DNA of 64,000 nucleotides, taken from assembly GCA_015272395.1 (NCBI GenBank), contig JACYLQ010000045.1, positions 232,372 to 296,371 of the forward strand, in the 5' to 3' direction. Of this stretch, positions 1-9,598 are shown in pieces (position 1 is the stretch's first letter; the number at the start of each line of letters is the position of its first letter). This DNA comes from Calothrix sp. C42_A2020_038. GTDB lineage: Bacteria; Cyanobacteriota; Cyanobacteriia; Cyanobacteriales; Nostocaceae. Both the position numbers and the translations under genes were made by a program. The notes under the pieces are model-generated. The model was not told the origin of the DNA and ran no database searches. It worked only from the letters and a program-made list of their open reading frames with translations.

Positions 1-80
1 AAGCTTCTGCACAATAGGATTTGTAATAAAATTCTTAAGCAGAAAGAACTTTTGATGTTGAACTATTAAAACGGCAAGAA

Positions 81-695
81 ATGTGGACTTTAATACTTCA
101 AGGTTGGATAATCGCAAGTATATTTGTTTTGATTCTAACCCCAATCATAATTACTAATGTTCATTCGTTTCTCGCCGTTACCTCTCCTATCAATGCTAAT
201 ATACTGGTAGTTGAAGGATGGCTTGCAGATGAAGCGCTAAAACAAGCTTTGATTGAATTTGAAATGGGTTCATATAACTACTTAATAACTACAGGTATTC
301 CTTTACAACGCGGGTATTATTTATCTGAATATAAAGATTTTGCAAACCTTGCAGCATCGACATTAATAGCAATGGGCGCCGACAGTAAGAAAATAATACC
401 AATACCAACACCAGATGTAAGAACTGATAGAACTTATGCTTCTGCTATAGCATTAAAAGAAAAGCTCGAAAATTCTGAAGTTAAACTTGAATCACTTAAC
501 TTATTCAGCGATGATGTTCACACCCGACGTAGTTGGATGTTATATAAAAGAGTACTACCTAATATAGAAATTGGTGTAATCGCCGCCACAACTCGGAGTT
601 ATGATACACAAAGGTGGTGGAATTCAAGTCAAGGATTACGAACAGTAATTACAGAAGCCATAGCTTATATTTATGCATTGTTTAAAAGCTATTAA
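81..695 (+). CDS. YdcF/SanA/ElyC-like (DUF218) membrane-anchored protein
   Basis: A 204-residue protein with one N-terminal membrane segment (about residues 4-26) followed by a soluble domain that opens with ILVVEGWLADEAL (41-53). This strand-helix start and the later TGIP (71-74) and PDVRTDRTYASA stretches resemble the DUF218/YdcF fold of SanA and ElyC, whose members are linked to envelope integrity; their reaction is mostly unknown. The domain probably faces the periplasm. ATG at 81 is the first start and is preceded by AAGAA only. It stands alone, 314 bases ahead of dprA on the same strand. The family call comes from overall pattern, not from a catalytic motif, so the function stays open. 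Confidence 0.7.
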   Translation: MWTLILQGWIIASIFVLILTPIIITNVHSFLAVTSPINANILVVEGWLADEALKQALIEFEMGSYNYLITTGIPLQRGYYLSEYKDFANLAASTLIAMGADSKKIIPIPTPDVRTDRTYASAIALKEKLENSEVKLESLNLFSDDVHTRRSWMLYKRVLPNIEIGVIAATTRSYDTQRWWNSSQGLRTVITEAIAYIYALFKSY

Positions 696-1009
696 AACCC
701 ATTGACAATACTAATACAAATATTTAGAACAAGTTTTCTTGGTTCTTGCTGTTGGTGCAACTTTTGCAAATCATGCTCAGATTCAGGAAACATGCTGATT
801 AATCTCCAATAAAATAAAATAAATAAAATTACTCAATTCGTCAAAACTTGTTTCGCAGAACTTTAGTTCCTGATATCCTTTAGTATTAAAGTTACCCAAA
901 TAAATCTTCTAGTTAACATTTATTTATATCTGGTTGTAAATATTGAGTCCATAACTCAAGTTGGGAACACTACATATAGTGATATAGTTAACTTGAGGAT
1001 AATAAGTAG
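696..1009. other. Intergenic region upstream of dprA
   Basis: 314 bases without a convincing gene. A TTGACA hexamer at 703-708 is followed 17 bases later by a poor -10 match (TAGAAC), so a promoter for a leader of dprA is possible but weak. No hairpin terminator is obvious after the upstream gene. Confidence 0.4.
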
Positions 1010-2128
1010 GTGGAACGCGCGTATTGGCTGGCTTGGTCGCAGATTCCGGGTGTTGGCCCGGTACTATTACAACGGTTACATCAGTATTTTGGTTCTTTAC
1101 AAGTTGCATGGGAAGCAAAATCAAGCGAATTAGGCGCCGTAGAAGGTTTTGGTTTTAACACAATACAAAAAGTCAGTAAGGAACGAGCTAGTTTTAATAA
1201 AACGACTCACCCAGAAGAGTTTCTAGTACAGCACCTTGAAGTCAACCCTCATTTCTGGACACCCATTGATGATGACTACCCACGTTTACTTCTGGAAACT
1301 GCGAGTCCTCCACCTATCCTGTATTATTGCGGTATCGTTGAACTAGAAGAGAATTTAGGACAAAAAGGACTTATCGGAATTGTTGGTACACGACAACCAA
1401 GCGAGTATGGTATTCGCTGGGCAAGGCAAATTAGTACTGCGCTAGCAAAAAATGAATTTACAGTTGTTTCGGGTATGGCAGAAGGAATTGATACTGAAAG
1501 TCATTCTGCCGCACTCAAAGCAGAAGGACGCACTATTGCTGTTCTCGGTACAGGTGTTGATGTTATCTATCCTGCCAAAAATCAGAAACTTTATCAGCAA
1601 ATACTAAAACAAGGAATAGTTGTTAGCGAATACAGCAGCAAAACTCCACCTGACCGTACACATTTTCCCCGTCGTAACCGTATTATTGCTGGGTTGTGTC
1701 GTGCAATTTTAGTAATTGAGGCGCCTATCAAATCTGGTGCGCTCATTACAGCAGACTACGCAAATGAGTTTGGACGCGATGTTTATGCACTGCCTGGTAG
1801 ATTAGATGATTATAATTCTCAAGGTTGTTTAAAACTGCTTACACAAGGCGCCACACCAATTCCAAGTGAACTTGATGAGTTAATTAAAATGCTAGGAGCG
1901 ATACCACAGTTTGATTCCATACCTACAAAACCTGTAAAAACATTTTTACCTCAGTTGGAACCTGAACTTCAAAAAGTGATTGAAACTGTTTCGATGGACT
2001 CTACTGCTTTTGATGTCATTATCCAACAAACAGGAATGACGCCGGGTTTTGTATCCAGCGCGCTATTACAACTTGAGTTAATGGGTTTAGTTACACAGTT
2101 ACCAGGAATGCGTTACCAACGTTGTTAA
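1010..2128 (+). CDS. dprA: DNA-processing protein DprA (Smf)
   Basis: DprA loads RecA on incoming single-stranded DNA during natural transformation. The 372-residue protein has an N-terminal helix-hairpin-helix-like part (IPGVGPVLLQRL, 12-23). The Rossmann-fold DprA core follows, with GTRQPSEYG (126-134), SGMAEGID (154-161) and FPRRNRIIAG (219-228), and then a C-terminal winged-helix region (about 310-370). The start is GTG at 1010; TTGAGG lies about 13 bases upstream. The length is normal for cyanobacterial DprA. Another competence gene, comEC, lies at 59835-62198, so the DNA-uptake route looks kept in this genome. A terminator-like hairpin follows 230 bases downstream. Confidence 0.95.
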   Translation: MERAYWLAWSQIPGVGPVLLQRLHQYFGSLQVAWEAKSSELGAVEGFGFNTIQKVSKERASFNKTTHPEEFLVQHLEVNPHFWTPIDDDYPRLLLETASPPPILYYCGIVELEENLGQKGLIGIVGTRQPSEYGIRWARQISTALAKNEFTVVSGMAEGIDTESHSAALKAEGRTIAVLGTGVDVIYPAKNQKLYQQILKQGIVVSEYSSKTPPDRTHFPRRNRIIAGLCRAILVIEAPIKSGALITADYANEFGRDVYALPGRLDDYNSQGCLKLLTQGATPIPSELDELIKMLGAIPQFDSIPTKPVKTFLPQLEPELQKVIETVSMDSTAFDVIIQQTGMTPGFVSSALLQLELMGLVTQLPGMRYQRC

Positions 2129-2356
2129 TTTATGTATCTTAAAATTAATTTAATTGTCTTCTAGCAAACAATGTTATTTATCTTTATTTGAGTTTTAAAT
2201 TTTAAATTTCTACAGATAAATTTCGCTATTTATTCTTGAGAAAGTATTGTAAATTACCTGCTTTCAAATAATAAGTAAATTTGCTAAAAATTAAATGATT
2301 AAAATTTTCCACTTAGACAATTATTTGATATTCTATAAATTGGAATACATCAAACC

Positions 2357-2392
2357 AACTGCCTGACTCGGCTAAAGTCGGCAGTTTTTTTT
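2357..2392 (+). terminator. Intrinsic terminator hairpin
   Basis: AACTGCC (2357-2363) pairs with GGCAGTT (2380-2386). An inner GAC/GTC pair extends the stem, and a run of T follows directly (2385-2392). It lies 230 bases beyond dprA, so it may end dprA transcription or a short unannotated RNA in the gap. Confidence 0.75.
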
Positions 2393-2745
2393 AACTCATT
2401 GTTTATACTAAGTGCAGTATTATGAATTTGTCGGTTCCTTAATAATTTCTTTGGAAAGTTCTATAAACTACAAAAAAAATATAATCATTTATTAATATAA
2501 TTCCAGCTTTATATATCTATATAACAAGCAATCTGCTGCATATAAACCAATACAGACGAACAAAGCATTCATGGCGCCTTAAAAAATTCATTATTTATAA
2601 ATATAAATAAATATAATTGCTTATTGGCGTAACAAGTTTAAGCTTAACTTGACACTAATGCCCCACCTCACACGGGTAGGTTTTTTCTAAAAAGTTGCGT
2701 GCGAGGATTCTACACTCCCGGATTTTTTTACGTGAAAATTCAAAT
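2393..2745. other. Intergenic region with a second terminator-like hairpin
   Basis: No gene is seen between the first terminator and the convergent gene ending at 2746. At 2661-2686 a stem with one mismatch (CCCACC against GGTAGG, loop TCACACG) is followed by six T, so a + strand transcript may end here. Two + strand terminators about 300 bases apart with no ORF between them leave room for a small RNA. No known RNA family was recognised. Confidence 0.35.
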
Positions 2746-4350
2746 TTACTGTTGGTAAGGATAATAATATTGGGGATTTGTTACAGGCGTCTGATAACCA
2801 GCAGCAGGAATACTATTTCCGATGCTGGGGTTGGGTGTAAAAAATGTGGAATTAGGAACTGGATGCATAATTGGTGTTTGATAGCCAGATGGAGAAATTG
2901 GATTAATGGTGTTTGGAAGTGGCTGAGTAATGACAGGATTGTGAATTGGATTTACAGGAGCTACACTTCCACCAACATTTGTAGGGTTTGTAGGGTTAGT
3001 CTGATTAATAGGTGCAGTACCAACTTGGGCAAATTGCTGATAAACAATGCGCGAGATATTACTAATAAACCTTTCTGCGCTTACATCGTTTCGAGGACGC
3101 TGTACTATAACCGCAGCAATATAGCGCTTTCCAGAGGATAATTCTACTAAACCAGCATCCGCTAAAATGCCCCCTATTTCACCTGTTTTATGAGCAATTG
3201 TTGCACCTTGCCCTAAGCCAGAGGGTAACAAGGTATCTTTAACGGTGCGCCGCATAATGTCGAGAATTCGTTCGCGGGATTGAAAACTAACTATATTTCC
3301 TTTTGTAATCATCGCAATCAAATTACTCAACTCTTTTGGAGAAGTCGTATTTGTCCCTTCAATATCAGGAAGAAAATTGCGAAGCGAAGTTGTGTTAAGT
3401 CCCCAATTACGGAAGCGCTCGTTTAGTTTTTCAATTCCACCCAGACGCTCAATCAGCATATTAGTTGCTGTATTGTCGCTAATAGTCATCATTTTAGTGG
3501 CAACTTCAAGCGCAGTATAACTGGTACCAACAGGTTTGTTTTGCATATCGCCCGAACCACCAGCGATAGTAGATTTCGTTGTGGTTAAAGTTTCATCTAG
3601 GCTAATTTTACCTGCATCAACATCCTGAAAAAAGGCAACAAGAATTGGAATTTTGATTGTACTAGCGGATGAAAACATTGCTCCGCCATTCAAATCAACA
3701 TAGCTACCGTTATCTAAATCCGCAATAAATATTCCTGGAGTTAGATTTGAGTTGTTTGCGACTAGACTTTGAATCGATGATTTTAAGGCTGGTATCTCTT
3801 GTGATAACTGTAAAGCTGTAGCGACTGTATTGGTTTGAGTTGGTTGTAAAGATGATTGTTGTGTAGGATTTGAATTGTCAGAAGCGCTGTTTAACCGTGT
3901 CGCCGGGTCTAAAATTGAAAGCGCTGTACCAACAATGGCGCCGATACCGACTCCAACGATTAATAATCTGAGGGCATAGAGAATATTTCTTGCCATCGGC
4001 TTTAACCGTGTCCGACGAGTAACAACTGTCTTTCTCGGTAGAGGTTGCTTGCGAACTCGTACAGATTTAACCTTAGCTGTGTTTGGATTATAGGGGGGAA
4101 TTTGATTTTTGACTGAAGATTTGTTACTTGGAGACTTAGTGATGGGTTGAGTTGTGTTAGTAACAGTCCGCTTCCGTACCAAAGGTATACCCTTGCTTGG
4201 TGGTGTTGGGTTAACAGTGCGTCCAGACTGTGCTTTCTTTACTGGTTTTGCTGATTTTTGTGCTGGTTTTTGCACAGGACGTGATACTACGCGACGAGTG
4301 ACGGGTTGACGTCGCGACGAGGGCGTTAACTTATAACTCGAATCTGACAC
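2746..4350 (-). CDS. Membrane-anchored serine hydrolase of the class A beta-lactamase/PBP fold
   Basis: A 534-residue protein. It has a long basic Pro/Lys/Arg-rich cytoplasmic tail (1-120), one membrane helix (124-146), a Gln/Asn/Thr linker, a serine hydrolase domain (about 185-435) and a Pro/Asn-rich C-terminal tail. The catalytic triad motifs are visible: SxxK as S230-T-I-K233, SDN at 291-293 and KTG at 388-390. The omega-loop ExxLN of true class A beta-lactamases is not seen where expected; the segment reads TTSLRNFLPDIEGTNTTSP (320-338). It may therefore be a penicillin-interactive or peptidoglycan-related enzyme rather than an antibiotic hydrolase. It stands alone, 210 bases downstream of trmJ on the same strand. 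Confidence 0.85.
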   Translation of the reverse strand: MSDSSYKLTPSSRRQPVTRRVVSRPVQKPAQKSAKPVKKAQSGRTVNPTPPSKGIPLVRKRTVTNTTQPITKSPSNKSSVKNQIPPYNPNTAKVKSVRVRKQPLPRKTVVTRRTRLKPMARNILYALRLLIVGVGIGAIVGTALSILDPATRLNSASDNSNPTQQSSLQPTQTNTVATALQLSQEIPALKSSIQSLVANNSNLTPGIFIADLDNGSYVDLNGGAMFSSASTIKIPILVAFFQDVDAGKISLDETLTTTKSTIAGGSGDMQNKPVGTSYTALEVATKMMTISDNTATNMLIERLGGIEKLNERFRNWGLNTTSLRNFLPDIEGTNTTSPKELSNLIAMITKGNIVSFQSRERILDIMRRTVKDTLLPSGLGQGATIAHKTGEIGGILADAGLVELSSGKRYIAAVIVQRPRNDVSAERFISNISRIVYQQFAQVGTAPINQTNPTNPTNVGGSVAPVNPIHNPVITQPLPNTINPISPSGYQTPIMHPVPNSTFFTPNPSIGNSIPAAGYQTPVTNPQYYYPYQQ

Positions 4351-4560
4351 CGCTACTCCTTATTACCCACTTAACTAAACTTTATGCCGACCCCGAACCC
4401 AAAGATACACACTATTTAACTAATTCCGTCTAATTCCGTACTTTTCAACTAGCACGGCTCAGGCAAAATTATTTACATTTTCTTGTTTAGTGTAAGCCAT
4501 ATTAATTATTTTGGGGTGAGGGCTATCTACGTATCTACTGTAAAGATGAGTTATGACTTA

Positions 4561-5307
4561 TCATTTACTATTGTTTTTACCAAGTGCCCATTGTACCTGA
4601 CTTAAAATTCCTCTTAACATAGCTAATTCATTATTTCGTAAATGCGCTCGGTTATACAGTTGTCGGAACTTTTCCATACGTCTTGCCGCAGTATGAGGAA
4701 AAAGATAACCGACACTAAGCAGTAGTGATTCTAACTGCTGATAGTAAGATTCTACAAGCTCTACAGGCGCCAAATCGGTGTCAGGAATACTTTTTACTAC
4801 TTCCGAGTCTGAGTTAGATAATACTTGGGCTTGTTGCGCTAGTTCGTAACAGCAAATACCAACAGCCATTGCTAAATTCAATGATGAATATTCTCTACTC
4901 GAAGGAATACGAACAAATCGCTGTGCATAATTTAATTCTTCGTTACTTAATCCTCGGTCTTCGCGACCAAAAATTAAAGCACTAATTCCAACCTCTTCTA
5001 GCAACCAAGGTAAAGCCGTGCGTGGAGCTTCAAGAGGTGCATTCCAGTCATGGTCAACACCTGTTGTTGCTATTGTACGTTTACACCCAGTTAAAGCGGA
5101 TGGTAAGGAATTAACTATACTTGCAGATTCTAAAATGTCAAAGCCCCGAACTGCCATTAGTTTTGCTTCGGCGCCTAAATAATCACACTTTGGATTTACC
5201 AAAACTAGCTGACTCAACCCAAAATTCTTCATCACGCGCGCAATTGAACCAACATTTAGTGGTCCTGCGGGTTCAACTAGTACAATTTTTATATCAGCTA
5301 GGGTCAT
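4561..5307 (-). CDS. trmJ: TrmJ-like tRNA/rRNA 2'-O-methyltransferase (SPOUT, TrmH family group 1)
   Basis: A SPOUT methyltransferase that places 2'-O-methyl groups on RNA; TrmJ acts on tRNA position 32. At 248 residues it shows the N-terminal GPLNVGSIARVMKNFG (15-30), the knot motif FGREDRGLSNEE (113-124) and IPSSREYSSLNLAMAV (134-149), which form the AdoMet-binding trefoil knot. A helical C-terminal extension (about 170-248) fits the TrmJ subgroup. The start ATG at 5307 has no clear Shine-Dalgarno. The substrate is inferred from family only. Confidence 0.88.
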   Translation of the reverse strand: MTLADIKIVLVEPAGPLNVGSIARVMKNFGLSQLVLVNPKCDYLGAEAKLMAVRGFDILESASIVNSLPSALTGCKRTIATTGVDHDWNAPLEAPRTALPWLLEEVGISALIFGREDRGLSNEELNYAQRFVRIPSSREYSSLNLAMAVGICCYELAQQAQVLSNSDSEVVKSIPDTDLAPVELVESYYQQLESLLLSVGYLFPHTAARRMEKFRQLYNRAHLRNNELAMLRGILSQVQWALGKNNSK

Positions 5308-5358
5308 TTAGGAGTAACGATTATCTACCTTTTAAGCGTAGAACACAAATATAAATAT

Positions 5359-5405
5359 TTGCTTGATTTGCTTGATTTGCTTGATTTGCTTGATTTGCTT
5401 GAATG
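5359..5405. repeat. Tandem repeat, 9-bp unit
   Basis: Five head-to-tail copies of GCTTGATTT beginning at 5361, 5370, 5379, 5388 and 5397; the last copy is degenerate. They lie just upstream of the trmJ start. Short heptamer to nonamer tandem repeats are common in heterocystous cyanobacteria. The copy number is likely to vary between strains. Confidence 0.9.
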
Positions 5406-5560
5406 TCGGATTTGAAGGAAGTATTTAGTTAAATTACATACTCTCGTACTTTATAAAAGTGCGGCTTTTTCTCAATATAAATACATATATTGTATTTTTG
5501 TAGTTAAATTATATACATTTTATTCAACTTTTGACAGATAGATAACACATAACAGAAAAG

Positions 5561-5594
5561 TAGATTGGGTTACGCTGCCGCTCCACCCAACCTA
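5561..5594. repeat. Small dispersed palindromic repeat
   Basis: TAGATTGGGT (5561-5570) faces ACCCAACCTA (5584-5593) across a 13-base spacer, with one mismatch. This matches the frequent intergenic GTAGGTTGGGTT-type palindrome of filamentous cyanobacteria. Confidence 0.7.
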
Positions 5595-5644
5595 CATCTA
5601 CATTAATTTTAATTTTCAGCCTGAACTGAACTTTATCGAAATAT

Positions 5645-5671
5645 AGAGACGCATACAAACGAAGCGTCTCT
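5645..5671. repeat. Inverted repeat downstream of secA
   Basis: AGAGACGC (5645-5652) and GCGTCTCT (5664-5671) form a perfect 8-bp stem around an 11-base loop. It sits 30 bases beyond the end of secA and may serve as a 3' hairpin for it, but no T run follows on the minus strand. It resembles another common cyanobacterial interspersed palindrome. Confidence 0.65.
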
Positions 5672-5701
5672 AGGAGAATTCAATAGTTAGGTGTATACTG
5701 T

Positions 5702-8491
5702 TTACACCATTTCAGACTGCATTGCTGGCTGAGGTTGTGGTTGGAACATAAAAAGCGAGTAAACAACATCTCTACGAATATTTGTCATCATATCCAAGAA
5801 TAATTCGTAACCTTCGCTCTTATATTCAATTAGTGGGTCTTTTTGACCGTAACCACGTAATCCTACTGACTCGCGCAAAGCATCCATTCCCTGGAGGTGT
5901 TCACGCCACAGAGTATCAATACGCTGCAAAATAAAGAAGCGTTCGGCTTGACGCATTAAACCTGGTTGAATTTGGTCAATTTGTGCTTCTTTCATATCGT
6001 AGGCAATACGTACTTGTTCGTGCAGAAAAGCTTTAATTTCACCCATCGACATGTCTACCAACTGTTCAGATTGTAAATCTGATAGCAAGTAAACAAACTC
6101 TTTGACTTTTTCAACCAACTTATCGAGTTCCCACTCTTCCGAGGGCAAGTCAATATTAATGTAGTAGTCAACGATGTCGTCCATCGTTTTTTCTGCATAC
6201 TTAATAACTTGTTCCTTCAAGTCTTGCCCTTCAAGAACACGGCGCCGTTCGGCGTAAATTGCACGACGCTGGTTATTCATCACCTCGTCGTACTCAAACA
6301 CCTGTTTCCGAATATCGTAGTAATAAGTCTCAACCTTCTTTTGGGCGCCTTCTAAACTGCGGGTTAACATTCCCGACTCAATAGGCATATCTTCTTCCAC
6401 GTTGAAGGCATTCATTAATGCTGCGACACGATCCCCTCCAAAAATTCGCATCAAGTTATCCTCTAAACTGAGGAAAAACCTTGTAGTTCCAGGGTCTCCT
6501 TGGCGCCCAGCACGTCCACGTAATTGATTATCGATACGACGCGATTCGTGACGTTCTGTACCAATTACGTGCAAGCCACCTAACTCGACAACTAGGTTAT
6601 GTTCATTTTTGGTAAACTCTTCGTACTCATGTCGAATACTATTATAGGCATCACGCAATTTTTGAATCACTGCGTCGTTCGTAGGCGCTTTCTCTGCTGC
6701 AACTGCTATTTTCTCTTCAGCTTCTAGTTCTGGTAAACTGCGTTCACCATATTCGCGCACCGCAAATTCAACTGCTTGCTTTAATAGAGTTTCAGTTTCT
6801 TTGCTGATCTGAGTCGGGAAAATTCCTGACGCAACACGCCATGTTTTTACTTTTTTACCAGGAACAAATCCCTGACCACTACCACCATGACCACTAGGCA
6901 AACCTGAAGCCCGCTGAATACCAAAAGTATCTTCATCTTCTGGCTGAACAATACGCGGCATCAAGTACTCGCGCACCTTCAAACGCGCCATATACTCGGC
7001 ATTACCACCCAAAATAATGTCAGTACCCCGTCCTGCCATGTTAGTTGCAATCGTTACAGCCCCTCTACGCCCAGCTTGCGCTACGATTTCCGCTTCACGT
7101 TCTACGTTTTCAGGACGAGCGTTTAATAGCTCGTGGGGTATCTCCATTTGCCGTAGTAGTTGGCTAAGATACTCGGATTTTTCTACACTTGTGGTACCAA
7201 CCAATACAGGTCTACCAAGTTGGTGCATTTCTGCACACTCTTTAGCAATTGCTCTCCACTTGCCGTTTTCGGTTTTGAAAACCATATCCGATAAGTCTTT
7301 CCGCAATCTAGTTCTGTTAGTTGGGATTACCGTTACTTCAAGCTTATAAATTTTCTCAAATTCAGCTTCTTCTGTTTTGGCTGTACCTGTCATTCCCCCT
7401 AATTTTGGATACAAAAGAAATAAATTCTGATACGTAATTGTTGCCAATGTTTGTGTTTCTGGCTGAATTTCCAAACGTTCTTTTGCCTCAATCGCTTGGT
7501 GTAAACCATCACTCCAACGCCGACCAGGCATAACTCGACCTGTAAATTCATCGACGATAACTACTTCTCCACCACGGGTAATATAGTTAACATCTTTTAA
7601 AAATAACTCTTTTGCTTTAATCGCATTGAAAACAAAATGTGCCCAAGGGTCTTCTGGGTCAAACAGGTCAGTCACTTCCAAAAGCTGCTCTGCCTCAGCG
7701 AACCCATCATCTGTTAACAAGACATTACGTGCTTTCTCGTCAACTTCGTAATGCTCGTCTTTTTTGAGTGCGTTTGCAATTTGCGCTGCTCTGAGGTACT
7801 TTTCAGTTGGTCGTTCAACCTGTCCTGATATAATCAAAGGTGTGCGCGCTTCATCGATTAAAATCGAGTCCACTTCGTCGATTACACAGTAGTTGAATGG
7901 ACGTTGTACGACATCTTTGATATCTGTCGCCATGTTATCACGCAGGTAATCAAAGCCTATTTCACTGTTGGTTACATAAGTAATATCGCAGTCGTAATTT
8001 TTTTTACGTTCCTGCGGAGTCATACTTTGCTGAATTAGACCTACGCTTAAACCCAAGAAGCGATGTACTTGTCCCATCCACTCAGCGTCACGACGAGCTA
8101 GATAGTCGTTAACGGTAATAACATGTACACCTTTACCAGTTAATGCATTTAAATAACTTGGCAAGGTCGCGACAAGGGTCTTACCTTCACCTGTCTTCAT
8201 CTCGGCAATTTGCCCTGTATGTAGGATAATACCACCTAGCATTTGGACATCGAAGTGGCGCAATCCCAACACACGCCGTCCAGCTTCTCGAACAGTTGCA
8301 AATGCTTCCGGTAAAATATCATCAAGGGTTTCGCCTTTTGCCAAGCGCTGTTTAAACTCTGCTGTTTTTCCCTTTAATTGCTCATCCGAAAGTGACTTGA
8401 TTTCTTCTTCAAGGAGATTAATATCAGTGATGTAAGGCTGGTATTTTTTAAGTTTACGAGCGTTGGGGTCGCCCAACAATGTTTTTAGCAT
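5702..8491 (-). CDS. secA: Preprotein translocase ATPase SecA
   Basis: SecA drives Sec-dependent export of preproteins across the plasma and thylakoid membranes by ATP hydrolysis at SecYEG. The 929-residue protein has the N-terminal DEAD-type motor with Walker A TGEGKT (100-105) and [13 protein letters not shown]. The preprotein cross-linking domain, the second motor with [13 protein letters not shown], and the scaffold with [11 protein letters not shown] follow. It ends in a Gln/Pro-rich tail ([13 protein letters not shown]) and lacks the Cys-rich zinc tail of proteobacterial SecA, as is usual in cyanobacteria. It is monocistronic, with 210 bases or more free on both sides. Confidence 0.98.
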   Translation of the reverse strand: MLKTLLGDPNARKLKKYQPYITDINLLEEEIKSLSDEQLKGKTAEFKQRLAKGETLDDILPEAFATVREAGRRVLGLRHFDVQMLGGIILHTGQIAEMKTGEGKTLVATLPSYLNALTGKGVHVITVNDYLARRDAEWMGQVHRFLGLSVGLIQQSMTPQERKKNYDCDITYVTNSEIGFDYLRDNMATDIKDVVQRPFNYCVIDEVDSILIDEARTPLIISGQVERPTEKYLRAAQIANALKKDEHYEVDEKARNVLLTDDGFAEAEQLLEVTDLFDPEDPWAHFVFNAIKAKELFLKDVNYITRGGEVVIVDEFTGRVMPGRRWSDGLHQAIEAKERLEIQPETQTLATITYQNLFLLYPKLGGMTGTAKTEEAEFEKIYKLEVTVIPTNRTRLRKDLSDMVFKTENGKWRAIAKECAEMHQLGRPVLVGTTSVEKSEYLSQLLRQMEIPHELLNARPENVEREAEIVAQAGRRGAVTIATNMAGRGTDIILGGNAEYMARLKVREYLMPRIVQPEDEDTFGIQRASGLPSGHGGSGQGFVPGKKVKTWRVASGIFPTQISKETETLLKQAVEFAVREYGERSLPELEAEEKIAVAAEKAPTNDAVIQKLRDAYNSIRHEYEEFTKNEHNLVVELGGLHVIGTERHESRRIDNQLRGRAGRQGDPGTTRFFLSLEDNLMRIFGGDRVAALMNAFNVEEDMPIESGMLTRSLEGAQKKVETYYYDIRKQVFEYDEVMNNQRRAIYAERRRVLEGQDLKEQVIKYAEKTMDDIVDYYINIDLPSEEWELDKLVEKVKEFVYLLSDLQSEQLVDMSMGEIKAFLHEQVRIAYDMKEAQIDQIQPGLMRQAERFFILQRIDTLWREHLQGMDALRESVGLRGYGQKDPLIEYKSEGYELFLDMMTNIRRDVVYSLFMFQPQPQPAMQSEMV

Positions 8492-8777
8492 AGCGTTATT
8501 TAACTAAACAAGGAACGGAGATAATTAAGTTTGGCTTATTGATTATAGGCATTTCACTTAACCGAATTAATAGCTATCATCGGTTATACTTAAACAAGCT
8601 TATCGTACAGATATATAGTTTCGACAAACCTAATCACATCGCGACTCTTTATAATATAGTATCATTTTGTCTCTTCCTTCCTGCCATGAACCCTCACCAT
8701 ATATAAGTAGCGATATCCCCCCACAGATCGGAGAAGGTGGGAACTGAGGATTCGCTAGACAACTACAGTTTTGTGCT

Positions 8778-9314
8778 TTATTCCCATTCTTTAGTCAACT
8801 TGCGAAAATTATATTCCGAAGCGCTTGGATGACAGGTTACACAGCTACTTGCTTGCACAGGGTTAGGTAGCTTGACTTGAGGATGTAAAGCTTTGAAATA
8901 GCGTGAACTACCCAAACGATAGGGTATTTGTTCATCTTGAAGTATTGGACGCGAAAAAGTCGCAAGATATCGCCACACTAGCATACGCGGTGGGTCTATT
9001 AGTGGTTTGAGTTGAACGCCATAATGGCTTGTATCTTGTATGAGATTTCTCCAGGTTTGAGTTGGAAAAACCGATGGAGGTAAAGCTATATGACACGTTG
9101 AACAGTTTTCAAGGTAAAGTTCTTGTCCTAGTTTGTACTGTGGTGCTACTACATCTACTGTACCTATTTCTGATGCCAAATTACCATTTGGAGTGGCGCC
9201 TTGAACATTTGTTGCGAAAGCTAACAACCATCCCATAGCCAGACTCCAAACCAGCACAATAAGTAATAACCCAAGAGGGTTGCGTTTGAGTTTCTTTTTA
9301 GAAGATTTGAACAT
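8778..9314 (-). CDS. Diheme cytochrome c, membrane-anchored or secreted
   Basis: A 178-residue protein with a basic N-terminus, one hydrophobic segment (about 14-36) that may be a signal peptide or anchor, and two c-type heme sites: CSTCH (71-75) and CVTCH (158-162). The spacing and the ALPPSVFPTQTW stretch after the first site resemble the DHC diheme cytochrome family. It should act in the thylakoid lumen or periplasm as an electron carrier; no partner gene is near. Electron donor and acceptor are unknown. Confidence 0.85.
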   Translation of the reverse strand: MFKSSKKKLKRNPLGLLLIVLVWSLAMGWLLAFATNVQGATPNGNLASEIGTVDVVAPQYKLGQELYLENCSTCHIALPPSVFPTQTWRNLIQDTSHYGVQLKPLIDPPRMLVWRYLATFSRPILQDEQIPYRLGSSRYFKALHPQVKLPNPVQASSCVTCHPSASEYNFRKLTKEWE

Positions 9315-9409
9315 TTTGGATTATTCGATTTTAGATTTTAGATTACCCTTTGGAAACTCCTTGGGGTTTTGAGTTTTAGATTCTTAACTTGATCTAGAGC
9401 TAATGTACT

Positions 9410-9441
9410 AAAAAATGGGTGAGAAATTTCAAACTCACCCA
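9410..9441 (-). terminator. Intrinsic terminator of the MoxR ATPase gene
   Basis: On the minus strand an 8-bp perfect stem, TGGGTGAG (9434-9441 read in reverse) with CTCACCCA (9416-9423 read in reverse), is followed by TTTTTT (9415-9410). It lies about 160 bases downstream of the gene ending at 9599. Confidence 0.8.
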
Positions 9442-9598
9442 AATTTTATCGGTTTGTACTTGTCATATGCTAAAGATACTGATTTACAAAAGTCGGTGTA
9501 AGTCCCCAAGTATACGAATGCTAATTGAAGCTTGCGTCGAATTTGCTAAATATCGAAATAATCCAAAATCCATTTATTGTCGCGTCACAAATCCAAAA

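Noticed and set aside
2661..2686. Yfr1 small RNA
   Set aside because: CCTCACAC resembles part of the Yfr1 loop motif, but the full ACTCCTCACAC and the two-hairpin layout are missing.
2695..3141. 148-codon plus-strand frame
   Set aside because: It lies antisense inside the serine hydrolase gene, in its Pro/Asn-rich tail, and has no family features.
5359..5405. Tandem GCTTGATTT array as a CRISPR-like or iteron feature
   Set aside because: There are no spacers between units, the unit is only 9 bp, and such arrays are ordinary in cyanobacterial gaps.
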